From contig LNAC01000340.1 in NCBI GenBank assembly GCA_002007465.1, positions 62,001 to 126,000 on the forward strand: DNA of 64,000 bases, written 5' to 3'. This document shows positions 11,005-49,398 of the stretch, one piece after another. Both the position numbers and the translations under genes were made by a program. Within the stretch, counting starts at the first letter, position 1. Every line of letters starts with the position of its first letter. Source of the stretch: Ailurus styani (taxonomy: Eukaryota; Chordata; Mammalia; Carnivora; Ailuridae). A model generated the notes under the pieces. It was given only the letters and a program-made list of their open reading frames with translations. It made no database searches and was not told where the DNA came from.

Positions 11005-12257
11005 TCTGCTGCACTTTTCACCTGCATGTTTTTTCCTTTAGTCTCTCACCTGACACAACATAAAAATTAGTAAATACCTGAGAAGATAACTAGCCTGGGT
11101 CACTTTCCTACATGTCCCTTCTCCCAGAATCTTTGCACCTCGGGTCTTTAGCCTTAGAGACTCTCCAGTGACTTCAAATCAATGGCGCATGTATTTGTTC
11201 AGCCTTTCTTCTTTTTAGTGGCAGAGCATTACAAGCTTACCTGTCAGAGCTAGAAACAGAAATATAGAACAAGTTGTTTTTGAACCCAAATTCTAGATGT
11301 TTGCTCTGATGGTATTTTTTTCCTGTTTATTAATTTATTTGAGACCAGGGGAAAAGTGTGTAGTATATTGAATTATCACCTTTGTTGAGAAGAGTTTGTA
11401 TCGTGTAGCTGGGGTTGTCATGAACAACTGAGGCCTTATCATTACACGTGTATAACGTTACTCCCCCCCCCCCAAATAAGTCGCTATTCTACTTTGTAAA
11501 ATAATTGATCTCAGTGAAATTGAATTCCAGGATATCATTTTCGAGAGCCTACTTACATCTAGGTCAATTTTTTTTTTAAAAGTTAGTGTTAATTTTTCAC
11601 TTTGACAGACATGATCAACCCCAAGCATCTCCACACGCTATCTACTAAGAACGCCGATCACTAACAAACTATCGATGAAAATACTGCTGCATCTTGTTCT
11701 CCCACTTTTCCTGCAACAGGTGTTCTCTCTCTGGGTTGCAAATCTTTGGGCTCAGATCTCTTCACACTTAAGAGCTGTGCATCCCTATGGCAGGAAGTGA
11801 CAGGGGACCCTTCTCTCCGTCCCTGTGGCACAGTTGAGCTTCCTTTGAAATCTGTTATCCTGACTTGGATTTGAATCCCCATGTTTGCCTACGTCTGTTG
11901 CCTGTCTGCTCAGATGTCTCACCTGCTGCCTGCACTGGCTTTCAGCAGCGGCTACAAGCCGGGCCCAGCATTCTTCTGCTCCCAGGGCCCAGATCTCCTC
12001 TACCAGGAGCTCCACAGGCACGTTCTCTTGGCTCTGAGCACACCCCTTGCTCGGCATTCACCACGCCTTGTACTTTCAAGTTGGAAATAGAAGTGTCATC
12101 TGTTTTACTGTTTAATATTGTTTTGTATTAAATATACATTCTTGTTGTTAGACATATGTTTAGGCAGAGCTATATGTCAACATAAACCACTGAAAATTCT
12201 TTATTTTTTATACATAACTGAGTATTTACCTGAGACCTGAAGTCCAGGAAAGACTTT
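11005..12257. other. Largely non-repetitive segment without a recognised gene
   Basis: No SINE or L1 signature is visible here. The part from about 11600 to 12150 is more GC-rich than its surroundings. On the plus strand it ends in an A/T-rich stretch with ATTAAA at about 12127, so a terminal non-coding exon is conceivable. Short frames on both strands have no family resemblance that I recognise. Confidence 0.4.
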
Positions 12258-12364
12258 TTTTTTTTTTTTTTAGGTAAGCAAGCTCTAACAGCCAGTGGGG
12301 GCTTGAACTCATGGCCTTCAGATCAAGGGTTGCCATGTTCTACCACCTGAGCCAGGCACCCCCC
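12258..12364 (-). mobile_element. Old tRNA-SINE fragment
   Basis: T-run, 'ggtaagcaagctctaacagc', 'gggcttgaactcatggcctt' and the end 'cctgagccaggcacccc'. Diverged. Confidence 0.7.
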
Positions 12365-12570
12365 AAAATGCATTTTTTTTTCCTGTTCTTTGTATGCAAA
12401 AGCACCGAATTTGAGATAAAATTAACATTGAGTTTAAACCTATTAGAGGTCCTCTTCTAGCTGTCACTGATTTTTAGTGACCTGGGGCTTATTTTACTAC
12501 CTAATTAAAAGCCAGATCAAAACAAAGGAAACCAAAATTGTTACCCTGTCCTTTAATCTGTTGTCTTTTT

Positions 12571-12776
12571 ATTATTTTATTATTTTTTTAAGATTTTATT
12601 TATTTGACACAGAGAGAGAGATCAGATCACAAGTAGGCAGAGAGGCAGGCGGGGAGAGAGGAGGAAGCAGGCTTCCCGCTGAGCAGGGAGCCTGATTCGG
12701 GCCTCGATCCCAGGATCCTGAGATCATGACCTGAGCCGAAGGCAGAGGCTTTAACCCACTGAGCCACCAGGCGCCC
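12571..12776 (-). mobile_element. CAN-SINE
   Basis: Complete reverse copy. tgttgtcttttt is repeated at 12559-12570 and 12777-12788, giving its target-site duplication. Confidence 0.96.
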
Positions 12777-13919
12777 TGTTGTCTTTTTTAGAGAGATTTT
12801 GGTGAACCCAAGTTACTCAACCTTTATACCAGTGTCTGACTTGGAGGAACATTTCACAGGATTCACACTCAAATGTTTGAAGTCATATTCATGAATTACA
12901 CAGGAGATATTAATGGTTCATGGACTGATAGCTCTTTTATTCTACTAAGTTACAGTGGGTCTCAGAAGGTCATTTTTACTGCTTGTTAAAATTCACAGTC
13001 TGTAATTATATCGTTGTCCCACTGGGTAGAGAGCAAAGGCTTTCCTTACTCACACTGGATCTCCCATACCCTATACAGCACAGGACACAGGAGAGGTACT
13101 CCGTGTTTGAGAACGAACAGTATGCCTCTTCTTTCTCTCTCTTTCAAAGTGTCCATTTATGTATTGTCTGTGGCTATTTTGGTGCCACAACAGAGTTGAG
13201 TGTTGTGACAGATGCAACTAGCTAACTGAATGGAATGTCTACTTTTTGGAAAATTTGTGAACCCTTGTTTTAATTCATAGTAATCAGGAAACACTTTATG
13301 GCCAAGTATACTTCTGGGCATTTTCATCCTCTGGATTAAGGTTTCTCTTTATCATAGAATTATTCTTCTTTCATATATTTTAATATTTGCCTGTTCCACT
13401 TATTCTAGTATGGGTCTCCTGATAGGAAGTACTCTAATTTTATTTGAAAATAACTTTCACTTTTTTTCTTAAAGGTTACTTTTGCTAAGTACAGTATTCA
13501 AATGTGGCTATTTTTTTCAGTACTTTGACTATATACACGTTACCTTCCAGCTTCCATTGTTTTGGTTAAGAAGTCATCCAGAAGTTGAATTGTTGCTCCT
13601 TTAAAGATAGTGTTCCTCCCTGCCTCACCATGGCTATGCCTTACCTTTGCTTTAGTTTTCAGCAATTTACCATAATGTGTCTAGATGTGGTTTTCTCTGA
13701 CATATTGATCCGTGGTGGTTTCAAATCTGTTGTTTGATGTCATTAGTTCTGGAAACTTTTTAGCCAATATCTTTACACATACTATTGGCTTTTTCTTCTC
13801 TCCTTCTAGAGAATTATATGACATTTTACTTTTCAGTTATATCTAATCTGTTGTAAAAGCCACTTACCAAGTTTATAATTTCTCTTATTATGCCTTTCAG
13901 TTCCAGCTTTTCCATTTTA

Positions 13920-14105
13920 TAGATTTTATTTATCTATCAGGGGGAAGAGAGAGAATGAGAGCACAAACAGGGGGAGCAGCAGGAGAGGGAAAAGCAGGAT
14001 CCCTGCCAAGCATGGAGCCCAATGCAGGGCTTGATCCCAGGACCCTGGGATCATGACCTGAGCCAAAGGCAGACACTTAACCCACTGAGCCACCCAGGCA
14101 TCCTG
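13920..14105 (-). mobile_element. CAN-SINE
   Basis: Complete reverse copy. agcttttccatttta (13905-13919) and agcttttacatttta (14106-14120) form a 15-base duplication with one mismatch. Confidence 0.95.
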
Positions 14106-14193
14106 AGCTTTTACATTTTAAATTCAATTTCTACTTTTGGCCAAGATTCTCAGTTTTTAAATTTCCTTGACCATGTTAAAGATAGTTATTACA

Positions 14194-14379
14194 CGGGGCA
14201 CCTGGGTGGCTCAGTGGGTTAAAGCCTCTGCCTTCAGCTCAGGTCGTGATCTCAGGGTCCTGGGATCGAGCCCCGCAACGGGCTCCCTGCTCGGCAGGGA
14301 GCCTGCTTCCTCCTCTCTCTCTGCCTGCCTCTCTGCCTATGTGTGATCTCTCTCTGTCAAATAAATAAAATTAAAAAAA
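14194..14379 (+). mobile_element. CAN-SINE with perfect target-site duplication
   Basis: Young head 'ggggcacctgggtggctcag' and 'gggttaaagcctctgcc', A-tail. aaagatagttattaca is exact at 14178-14193 and 14380-14395. Confidence 0.97.
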
Positions 14380-14536
14380 AAAGATAGTTATTACAAAATC
14401 CATTTCTGATAGCTCCTTTATTTGGATCTTATATGTTCCTTTCTATTGTCTTTTTCAGTTTTTAAGTGTTTGGTTTCCTTATGTACCTGGTTATTTGTAT
14501 GCCCTGATTTTTACATGTCAAAAATTATAATTAAAG

Positions 14537-14680
14537 GGGTGCCTGGGTGATCTCAGGGTCCTGGGATTAAGTCCCACATTGGGGTCCTTGCTCAGCTGGG
14601 AGCTTGCTTTGCCCTCTCTGCCCGCAGTTCCCCCTGCTTGTGCTCTCTACCCTCTGTCAAATGAATAAATAAATATATTA
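14537..14680 (+). mobile_element. CAN-SINE with internal deletion
   Basis: Head 'ggggtgcctgggtgatctca' jumps directly into 'gggtcctgggattaagtccc', so about 45 bases of the tRNA-like region are missing. CT-rich body and A-tail follow. Confidence 0.9.
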
Positions 14681-14696
14681 AAATTTAAAAAGTTTT

Positions 14697-14894
14697 GGGG
14701 CACCTGGGTGGCTCAGTGGGTTAAAGCCTCTGCCTTCAGCTCAGGTCACGATCTCAGGGTCCTGGGATCCAGCCCCGCATTGGGCTCTCTGCTTGGCAGA
14801 GAGCCTGCTTCCTCCTCTCTCTCTGCCTGCCTCTTTGCCTACTTGTGATCTCTCTCTGTGTGTCAAATAAATAAATACAAATCTTAAAAAAAAA
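14697..14894 (+). mobile_element. CAN-SINE with perfect target-site duplication
   Basis: Complete young copy. aatttaaaaagtttt is exact at 14682-14696 and 14895-14909. Confidence 0.96.
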
Positions 14895-15339
14895 AATTTA
14901 AAAAGTTTTAAAAAATTATAATAAAAATGTGCGGTCCAATATGACATTATCCTCTTCCAGGGAGGATATGTATGTTTGGTAGGCAGCTAAGGGTATCAGC
15001 AATCCTGTATTACATTAGTGAATTATAATTCAGATGATTTAAAACTGGCCTTCAGTCTGTTTGTGGGAGGAAGTTTCTGGATAGTCATTATTTCTAGGTC
15101 AACTCAAAGCACCGCTTACTTGATCCTTCTTGATACTGGTTTTGTTTCCCACTAGCACTGCATGGTTAAAAAAAATCAATGTTAAGTTTCTCAGGCCCTT
15201 AGCACCTTTCTGGAATCTACACATATTCATTCTTAGGGAACAAATGTCAGGTTCTTTTTCCAGTTTATTTTCTCCAGGCTTTGGTACAGTATTTCCTCAA
15301 TGACTTGATTTCTGAATACTTCTGGGCTTTCTAGGACCT

Positions 15340-15985
15340 CTATTTCTTAGTCCAGCATTTGTAGAATTAGATGTTGAACTCTGTAATGGATGCTGGGATA
15401 TACCACCTAGAATCCATTTTCATGAATAAGCAGCTCTTTCCAGAGGTGCTGGCTACTGACTGCTCCCAGCGAATGTTTTCTCTTGAAATGACTCAGCTTG
15501 CGGCAGCTCCTGGCTGGGGAAGACTGCTTATCTCTGGCAGACAGCCTGAACCAAATGATGAGGTGGGGGTGCGTCTCAGCCACAGTACCTTAATTCCAGA
15601 CTTTTGTGGAGGGTCATTTCAGCTTGAGAGCTAAAGATCTGAAAGGGACATCTATTGAAACTTCATAATGGTTCAGCTTTTCCCTCTGCCCAGTTCTGCA
15701 TCCCTGATTTCCTTACAAGTTTTATTTGGGAGTATTTCCCAGTTAATCTACTCCAGAGTTCCAGTAAACCAAATTTATGAGTCTGTTTAATTTGCTTTTT
15801 ATATAATCATCATGTATCACTTCTTTCTTGTTATATTTAACTCCTTTTGGGGAAGAGAAGTTAGTGCTGGAAGAAGTAGAACATTTGAGAGAAGTAACAG
15901 ACTTTGGCCATGACAGAAGCAATTAAGATAAGACACACTGTCTTTTGCCTCAGGGGGCAATCTTTACTTCGTGTTTCACGTTCAC
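15340..15985. other. Segment without recognised gene or repeat
   Basis: An 87-codon frame on the plus strand (15371-15634) has no resemblance to a known family and no splice or promoter context. Possibly an old LTR; nothing firm can be said. Confidence 0.3.
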
Positions 15986-16454
15986 TTTTTTTTTAAATTG
16001 AGAAATAATTGACATATAACATTACACTGGTTTCAGTTATATGACATTAAGATTAGCTTTTGCTCAGAACTCTAGTTAACATCCATCCACATACATACAT
16101 ACAAATTATTTTCTTGTAATGAGAACTTTTACAATTTACTCTTAGCAACTTTCAAATATACAATACAACATTGTTAGCTATAGTCACCATGCTATATATT
16201 ACATCCCCATGACTTATTCCGTAACTGGAAGTTTGTACCTTTTGATCACCTTCACTCATTTCACCCACCCATCTGTTCTTTGTATCTATGAGCTCAGATT
16301 AAAAAAAACAACCAACCAACTAGGTTGCACATCTAAACAAGATCAGATGGTATCCTCTGACTTATTTCACTTCACATAATTTATGCCCTCAAGGTCCATC
16401 CATGTTCTCACATATAGCAAGATTTCCTTCCTTCTTATGGCTGAATAATAGTTC

Positions 16455-16490
16455 ACTATGTGTGTGTGTACACACACACGCACACAGACT
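16455..16490. repeat. TG/CA dinucleotide tract
   Basis: 'tatgtgtgtgtgtacacaca' then 'cacgcacacag': a short TG run facing a CA run, potentially self-complementary. It lies within the reversed L1. Confidence 0.85.
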
Positions 16491-17221
16491 CTTTCTTTTC
16501 CATCCATCGATGAACACTTAGGTTGTTTCCCTGTCTTGGCTGTTAAAAAGCTGCAATGAACATGGCAGTGTAGATATCTTTTTGAGTTATTGTTTTTGTT
16601 TCTTTTAGATAAGTGCTTTGCTCATTTTTAATCAGATTTTTTTTTGGACTATTGAGTTGTAGTTCTCCTCTATATATTTTGGGTATTAACCCGAAAGCAA
16701 ATGATGTGCAAATATTTTCTCCCACCTGTAAGTTGCATTTTCATTTTGTCAGTTTCCTTCACTGTGCAGAAGCTTAATTTGATGCTATCACACTTAGTTT
16801 TTGTTACTATTGCCTTTGCTTTTGGTGTCAGATCTAGAAAATTACCCTTAAGACCAACGTCAAGGTTATCATTGATGTTCTAGGAGTTTTATGGCTTTAA
16901 GTCTTATGGTCAGACCTTAATCTATTTTGAGTTGGTTTTTGTATATGGTATGATAGTGGTCCAGTTTCTTTTCCATGTAGCCATACAGTTTAACCAACAC
17001 CATTTATTGGAGACTGTCCTTTATCCGTTGTATATTCTTGGTTCCTTTGTTGTAGGTTGACCATGTACGCATGGGTTTATTTCTGGGCTATTCCATTCCA
17101 TTGATCTGTGTGTCTGTTTTTATGTCAATACCAGATTATTTTGATTAGCTTTGTAACAGCTTGAAATCAGAAAGCATAATGCCTCCATCTTTGTTGTTTT
17201 TTCTCAAGATGGTTTTGGCTA

Positions 17222-17324
17222 GGGGAGCCTGGCTGACTCAGTTGGCGGATTGTGTGACTCTCGAACCCTGGGTGTGGGTTTGAGTCCTATGTGGTGTGTA
17301 GAGATTACTTTAAAATCTTAAAAA
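17222..17324 (+). mobile_element. Old tRNA-SINE within L1
   Basis: 'gggagcctggctgactcagt' with clear A-box-like 'ggctgactcagttgg' and B-box-like 'ggtttgagtcc', short body. agatggttttggcta (17207-17221) and agattgttttggcta (17325-17339) are the target-site duplication. Confidence 0.88.
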
Positions 17325-19274
17325 AGATTGTTTTGGCTATTTGGGGTTCTTATGTGGTTCAACACAAATTTTAGCATTATTTCTGTGAAAAACACCATTG
17401 GAATTTAGATAGGGATCACATCAAATCTGTAGATTGTTTTGGGTAGTGTGGACATCCTGGCAATATTCTTCCATTCCAAGAACATGGAGTATCTTTTCAC
17501 CTATTTGTCTTCAATTTCTTTCATGTGTCTTATAGTTTTCAGTGTACAGGTCTTTCTCCTTTGGTTAGATTCCTAGTTTGTTCTTTTTGATGCAAATATA
17601 AATGGGATTAAGAAATTTCTCTGACAGTTTATTGTTAGTGTAGAAATACAACAGATTTCTGCATATTGATTTTTGTACCCTGAAACCTTACTGAATTTTA
17701 TTATTTTTAGCAGTTTTTTGGTGGAGTCTTACTTGGATGCCTTTTCCTTTTCCAAAGCCTAATTGCTCTGGTTAGGGCTCCCAATACTAGGTTGAATAAA
17801 AGTGAGGCAAGTGGGCATCCTTGTCTTGTTTCTGACCTTAGGAGGAAAAGCTTTCAATTTTTCACTATGTTGGCTATACACTTGTGATTGATGGCCTTTA
17901 TTATGTTGAGGTACATTCCTGCTAGCCCACTTTATTTTTATAATGAATGTTCAATTCTGTCAGATGTTTTTTCTGCATCTATATTAACGTGACCTTATGA
18001 TTTTTATCCTGTTAATGAGATGTATCATGACTGATTTCCAGATATTGAGCCATCCTTGCATCCCTGGAATAAATCCCATTTGATTACAATAAAGGATCCT
18101 TTTAATATTGTTGAATTTGGTTAGTATTTATTTTGTAGAAGCTTTTTGCACCTATATTCATCAGGAAACTGGCCTATAATTAATTCTTTTGTGGTGTCCT
18201 TTTCTAGTTTAATACCAGGGTAATGCTGGCCTTATAAAATGAGTTTGAAGTATTCCCTCCTCTTCAATTTTTTGAAGAGTGTGAGGATTGGTTAGGTATT
18301 ATTCAAATGTTTTGTAGAATTCACCAGTGAAGCTCTCTGGTCCTTAACTTTTGTTTGTTGTGATGTTTTTGATAACTGATTCGATCTCCTTACTAATTGG
18401 TCCCTTCAAATTTTCTATTTCTTCATGATTCAGATTTGGTAGGTAGTATATTTTTAGGAATTTTCCATTTCCTCTAGGTTGTCTGATTTGTTGTACTCTG
18501 TTCATAGTAGTCTCTTAGGATCCTTTGTATTTTGGTGGTCTATCAGTTTTAACTTCTCATGTTTGATTTTGCATCCTTTGTCTAGCTAAAGGTTTATCAA
18601 TCAGTTTTCTTAAAAACAGCTCTTAGATTCATTTTAGTTTCTATTTCATGTATTTCCACTCTGATCTTTATTTCCTTCTACTAACTCTGGGCTTTGTTTC
18701 TTTTTTGTAGTTTCTTGAGGTGTAAAATTAGGTTAAGAGCTCTTGGTTCTTGATACAGGCATCGAATGCAGTGAACTTTTCTTAGGACTGCTCTTGGTAT
18801 ATTCCCTTAAGTTTTGGTATGTTGTGTTTCTACTTGTCTCAAGGTATTAATTCTCTTTTCTTATTTGACCCATTGGCTGTTCAGTAGCGTGCTATTTAAT
18901 CTCCATGTATTTGCAGATTTTCCAGTGTGCTTCATATAATTTTCTAGTTTCACATCATTATGGTCAGAAAAGATACCGATTTCAATTTTCTGAAATTAAG
19001 ACTTTTTTTTGTGGTACATGTGATCTATCCTGGAGAATTTTCCTGTTTGCTAGAGAAAATATGTATATGTCTGTAAGGCTAACATTTCCATATTGATTTT
19101 CTGTCTGAATGGTCTATTGATGAAAGTGGGGTATTAAAGTCTGCTACTTATTGTTGTATTACTGTTTCTCGCTTTATGTCTGTTAATATTTGCTTTATAT
19201 ATTTAGGTGCTCCTATGATATTTACGAATGTTCTATCCTCTTGTTGGACTGACACCTTTATCGTTATGTAATGC

Positions 19275-19481
19275 CTCTTTTTTTTTTTAAGATTTTATTT
19301 ATTCATTTGACAGAGAGAGAGAGATTACAAGTAGGCAGAGAGGCAGGCAGAGAGAGAGGAGAGAGGAGGAAGCAGGCTCCCCGCTGAGCAGAGAGCCCGA
19401 TGTGGGCCTCGATCCCAGGATCCTGGGATCATGACCTGAGCCGAAGGCAGCGGCTTTAACCTACTGAGCCACCCAGGCGCC
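19275..19481 (-). mobile_element. CAN-SINE
   Basis: Complete reverse copy, 'aagattttatttattcattt' to 'gccacccaggcgcc', with short flanking cctcttt repeats. It lies about 270 bases beyond the PWP1 3' end. Confidence 0.95.
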
Positions 19482-19754
19482 CTCTTTCTTTGATAACAGT
19501 GAATACCATGCTGAGGGAAAAGAGGCATGCCACTTTTAATTTACTTGCTGAACTTTATGAGTAGCACTGAAAACGTTTCTAAAATCATGAATATTAATTG
19601 GAAACAGTCAAGTCAGGAAAGAGCAATTCCTGGGGCACCTGCCCGTGTTTACGACTATTGTACAATCTTGGTCAAATCAAAGCCTTTTAAGGCCTGGGTT
19701 TACTACCTATTTTACAAACCTACAGGTTACCTATGACACATGGCATATTTAATG

Positions 19755-20002
19755 AATTATTTTTAAAAAGCCTCTTTATTATCCTCTTCAAGAAATGCAG
19801 CAGGAGCCCTAAACCCCACACAATGAAAAGGCAAAGTACAAAGACCAGCCCTGTTTGTGGTCCACCATAGGTGCAGAGGAATGTTTGGCCGTAGGAGATG
19901 AAGTGTTTCAGTCACTACATGGCTGTAGCTACACATGGAGGTTTCTAGGCCAGTTTTTAAAAACTGAGTTAAGGTAATAAATAGGAAATTTTATGTTCCG
20001 CA
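19755..20002 (-). other. PWP1: PWP1 3'UTR (approximate 3' end)
   Basis: Non-coding sequence directly after the stop runs without a recognisable repeat to an AATAAA signal (TTTATT on the plus strand at 19775-19780). Cleavage is expected 10-30 bases past the signal, so the end is placed near 19755 by inference. A second, weaker candidate is the TATTTATT stretch at about 19974-19982, which is closer to the stop. Confidence 0.7.
19775..19780 (-). terminator. PWP1: PWP1 polyadenylation signal AATAAA
   Basis: The plus strand reads TTTATT, so the gene strand carries a canonical AATAAA about 220 bases after the stop codon. An A/T-rich stretch follows. No other canonical signal suits the gene end as well. 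Confidence 0.7.
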
Positions 20003-46854
<26,852 letters not shown>

Positions 46855-46971
46855 GGTCCTCGCAGCTCAAGGACGCCTCACGTTACAGACTCGGCCCCAG
46901 CAGCTCTGGGAACCCCGCCGCCCTGCGGTCGCCAGGTTCCGTGAGAAGCCCTGCGCGGCTGTCTGCCCACA

Positions 46972-46982
46972 GCGCACGCGCA
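46972..46982. promoter_or_regulatory. NRF1-like motif GCGCACGCGCA
   Basis: The sequence gcgcacgcgca is close to the NRF1 palindrome (YGCGCAYGCGCR). It sits about 120 bases upstream of the PWP1 ATG in the CpG island, where NRF1 sites of housekeeping genes usually lie. Binding is inferred. Confidence 0.5.
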
Positions 46983-47014
46983 GGCGCTAATGTCTGGGCG
47001 TCCGCGCCCTCTTC

Positions 47015-47022
47015 TGACGTCA
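47015..47022. promoter_or_regulatory. Consensus CRE (TGACGTCA)
   Basis: A perfect palindromic CRE octamer (CREB/ATF site) about 160 bases upstream of the PWP1 ATG, within the CpG island. A half-related TGACGTGA lies at about 47119-47126. Function is inferred from position and motif quality only. Confidence 0.5.
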
Positions 47023-47159
47023 TTGCCGGGCGCCGAACGGGAAAGGGGTGGGGAAAGGGCTGGAAGCGGTAGCCGCGGGGCGCGGAGTCCACGTGGGGCG
47101 GACCGTGCTGGGTGGGGTGACGTGAATGGGCTTTTCAGGACTGTCCCAGCTGTGACAGT

Positions 47160-47410
47160 CTGTGCAGACTTCACGGAGGCAATAAATAAAACTGGAACTG
47201 TAGGGGTCAGAGGCCTTTATTTTGCCTGCAGTTCCACAGACTTCGCTGACAAGTGGTAGAGGTTTGTGGTTTTCTTCTTGTAAAGCTTTCTCCGAAATAG
47301 ATTTGTCATTTCAAGGAAATACTTCCGCCATTACATTTCACTACATTCTTGGGTGCTACGTCTTCACCTTAAAACATTTGGGACTTATTATATACTTAAG
47401 TACATAGTAA
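47160..47410. other. Promoter-distal flank, no feature seen
   Basis: Ordinary A/T content resumes past the CpG island. No repeat or exon is recognised. Confidence 0.5.
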
Positions 47411-47414
47411 TGGT

Positions 47415-47600
47415 TGTAGCCGCAGCAAACACAAAGGGCTTGTTACGTGCCAGGCACATTTTAAATGCCTTACGTTGTTAACTTGGTTATTTCTTAACCC
47501 TGTGTGAGAAGTCTTCCCATCTTACACATGGGGGAGAATTAATTATCTTTCCTAAGGTCGCCCAGCGGGTAAGTGGTGTAGCGAGGATATGAACCCCGGG
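47415..47600 (+). repeat. MIR
   Basis: 'cttgttacgtgccaggcaca', 'cttacacatgggggagaatt' and 'ctttcctaaggtcgcccagc' give the full MIR series, including the 'aggtcgcccag' core. Confidence 0.75.
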
Positions 47601-47689
47601 CAGTGTGACCCTAGAAAGTGGCTGTAATCTGTGCCGTGCTTCTCCGCTGAAGTCAGAGTCACCTACTAGAGAAAATGTCAGTGGCAGGG

Positions 47690-47830
47690 GGTACTATAGA
47701 ATGGCAAGTCTTCACGTCCCAGAAGAACCTGGGTTTTGGCTTCTTTCTTAGCTGTGTGACTCTCTCTAGGTCATCTGCCCTCTTGGAGCTTCCATCTGTC
47801 TCTCCTGCCTCTGAGACAGGCGAGCAAAAC
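47690..47830 (+). repeat. MIR-like
   Basis: 'cctgggttttggcttctttc' then 'ttagctgtgtgactctctct' fits MIR. It is adjacent to the previous MIR but is a separate copy. Confidence 0.55.
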
Positions 47831-48517
47831 CAGGAGGGTGGCTGTAATGGGAAAGAGTGGTGGCAAAGACAAGTGGAAAAATCCACGGTATTACCCTGTT
47901 GCATTGCCAGAGTGGGCTGTCCACCTGTGGGGTCTGTGGACATTTTGGCAGCATATTTCTCCTCACATGAAATATTTTACTTGGTTCTCAAAACAACACT
48001 GATAAAACGTGATCAAGAATTGCCTCCATTTCAAGATGAAGTTGAGGTCCTAGTGAAGAACCTTACTACCCTGAGATCACACACAGTTGGGAACTGATGC
48101 CAACTAGACACCACCACCTCTCTATTCAGCTGAATGCCCTTGGCACTTTCTGAGGGTAGGCAGATTCTGTGTTCATTAAGGTTTCTTCTGTGCTATTTCT
48201 GTGGTTTCTTTGCTTTTGGCCCATTTAGAAAGGTGCTATGGCCGAGTGTATTTTTCCAGAAATGGGGCAACAAGATCTTCCTTCACACAGGTTTTTCTAC
48301 AAGGTAATTTCAATACTCCCCCATCAAAACATGGAGTCTAATTCTGCCCACCCTGTAACCTTGAATCTGGGTAGGTTTATGACTACCCAATAATAGAGTA
48401 TGACAGAAGTGACACTTTCGAGGTTAGGCCGTAAGTGGGAAATAAGTTTTGTCTCTCCCCCCTTTTATTCTGAAACACTCATGTGAGGTGCTCTGAGCTA
48501 TCATACAAAAAGTTTGA

Positions 48518-48847
48518 GGGGTGCCTGGGTGGCTCAGTCAGTTAAGCATCTTCTTCTTTTTTTAAAGATTTTATTTATTTATTTGACAGAGAGAGATTAC
48601 AAGTAGGCAGAGAGAGAGGAGGAAGCAGGCTCCCCACCGAGCAGAGAACCCGATGTGGGCCTCGATCCCAGGACCCTGAGATCATGACCTGAGCCAAAGG
48701 CAAAGGCTTTAACCCACTGAGCCACCCAAGCACCCTAAGCATCTGCTTCTTGATCTCAGTTCAGGTCTTGATCTCAAGGTTGTGACTTCAAGCTCTGTGT
48801 TGGCTCCACACTGGGTGTGGAGCCTATTTAAATAAATAAATTAAAAA
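48518..48847 (+). mobile_element. Older CAN-SINE (host of a nested SINE)
   Basis: The head is at 48518-48551 and the rest at 48745-48847. aaaaagtttga occurs at 48507-48517 and 48848-48858 as its own target-site duplication. Confidence 0.93.
48552..48735 (-). mobile_element. Younger CAN-SINE nested inside a SINE
   Basis: Complete reverse copy inserted in the head of the plus-strand SINE. taagcatct is duplicated at 48543-48551 and 48736-48744. Confidence 0.95.
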
Positions 48848-49205
48848 AAAAAGTTTGACTACCCTGAGGCCACTATGCTACAAGAAAGGCCCATACAAAG
48901 CGGCCACATTTGGGTGCTCCAGTCCTAGTTTTTGAATCAGCCCAGGCATGTAATTGTAAGGTCCTTTAGATGATGCCAGCACCCAGACACTGATTTCATC
49001 CCCCACCTTTAGTCTGCCTGGCTGAGGCCCAGACACCATGCAGCAGGAATGAACTGTCCCCACTGTGCCCTGCCCCAAATTCTCACCCCTAGAATCTGTG
49101 AGCTTCATTAAATGGTTTTTCAAAACATTAGTTTTTTTATTCTCCCATTAAATTTTTATTATGGCAAAATGCATATAAAATTTACCATTTTAACCAGTTA
49201 TTAGT

Positions 49206-49398
49206 TTTTTAAAAATTTCATTTGAGAGAGAGAGGGAGTGAGAGCATGAGCAGAGGGGGAAATGGAGTGGCAAAGGAAAATGGAGAAGCAGGCTCCCCAA
49301 TGAGCAGGGAGCCTGATGTGGGACTCAATCCCAGGACCCTGAGATCATGACCTGAGCTGAAGGCAGCCGCTTAACTGACTGAGCCACCCAGGTGCCCC
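49206..49398 (-). mobile_element. CAN-SINE inside the MaLR LTR
   Basis: 'aaaatttcatttgagagaga' body to 'gagccacccaggtgcccc'. Confidence 0.92.

Larger units (their letters stand above)
13260..15330 (-). mobile_element. Old L1/HAL1-like sequence, reverse, interrupted by SINEs
   Basis: 'gggtctcctgataggaagta', 'ttaccttccagcttccattg' and 'gttttcagcaatttaccata' belong to the type of reversed ancient L1/HAL1 text common in mammals. Four SINEs sit in it. Boundaries are approximate. Confidence 0.5.
15990..19265 (-). mobile_element. L1 ORF2 and 3'UTR, reverse, about 3.2 kb
   Basis: Starts with the 3'UTR text 'gagaaataattgacatataa' and 'ttcagttatatgacattaag', continuing through reversed ORF2 ('caccatttattggagactgt', 'ttccattccattgatctgtg', 'gcatccctggaataaatccc'). 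Many stops; a dead 5'-truncated copy. An old SINE is inserted at 17222-17324. Confidence 0.88.

Noticed and set aside
1..19700. Exons of PRDM4, expected downstream by synteny
   Set aside because: No C2H2 zinc-finger or SET-like coding sequence was found on either strand, so the gene is presumed to lie outside the window.
48878..49123. 81-codon minus-strand frame
   Set aside because: It is read backwards through a MaLR LTR.
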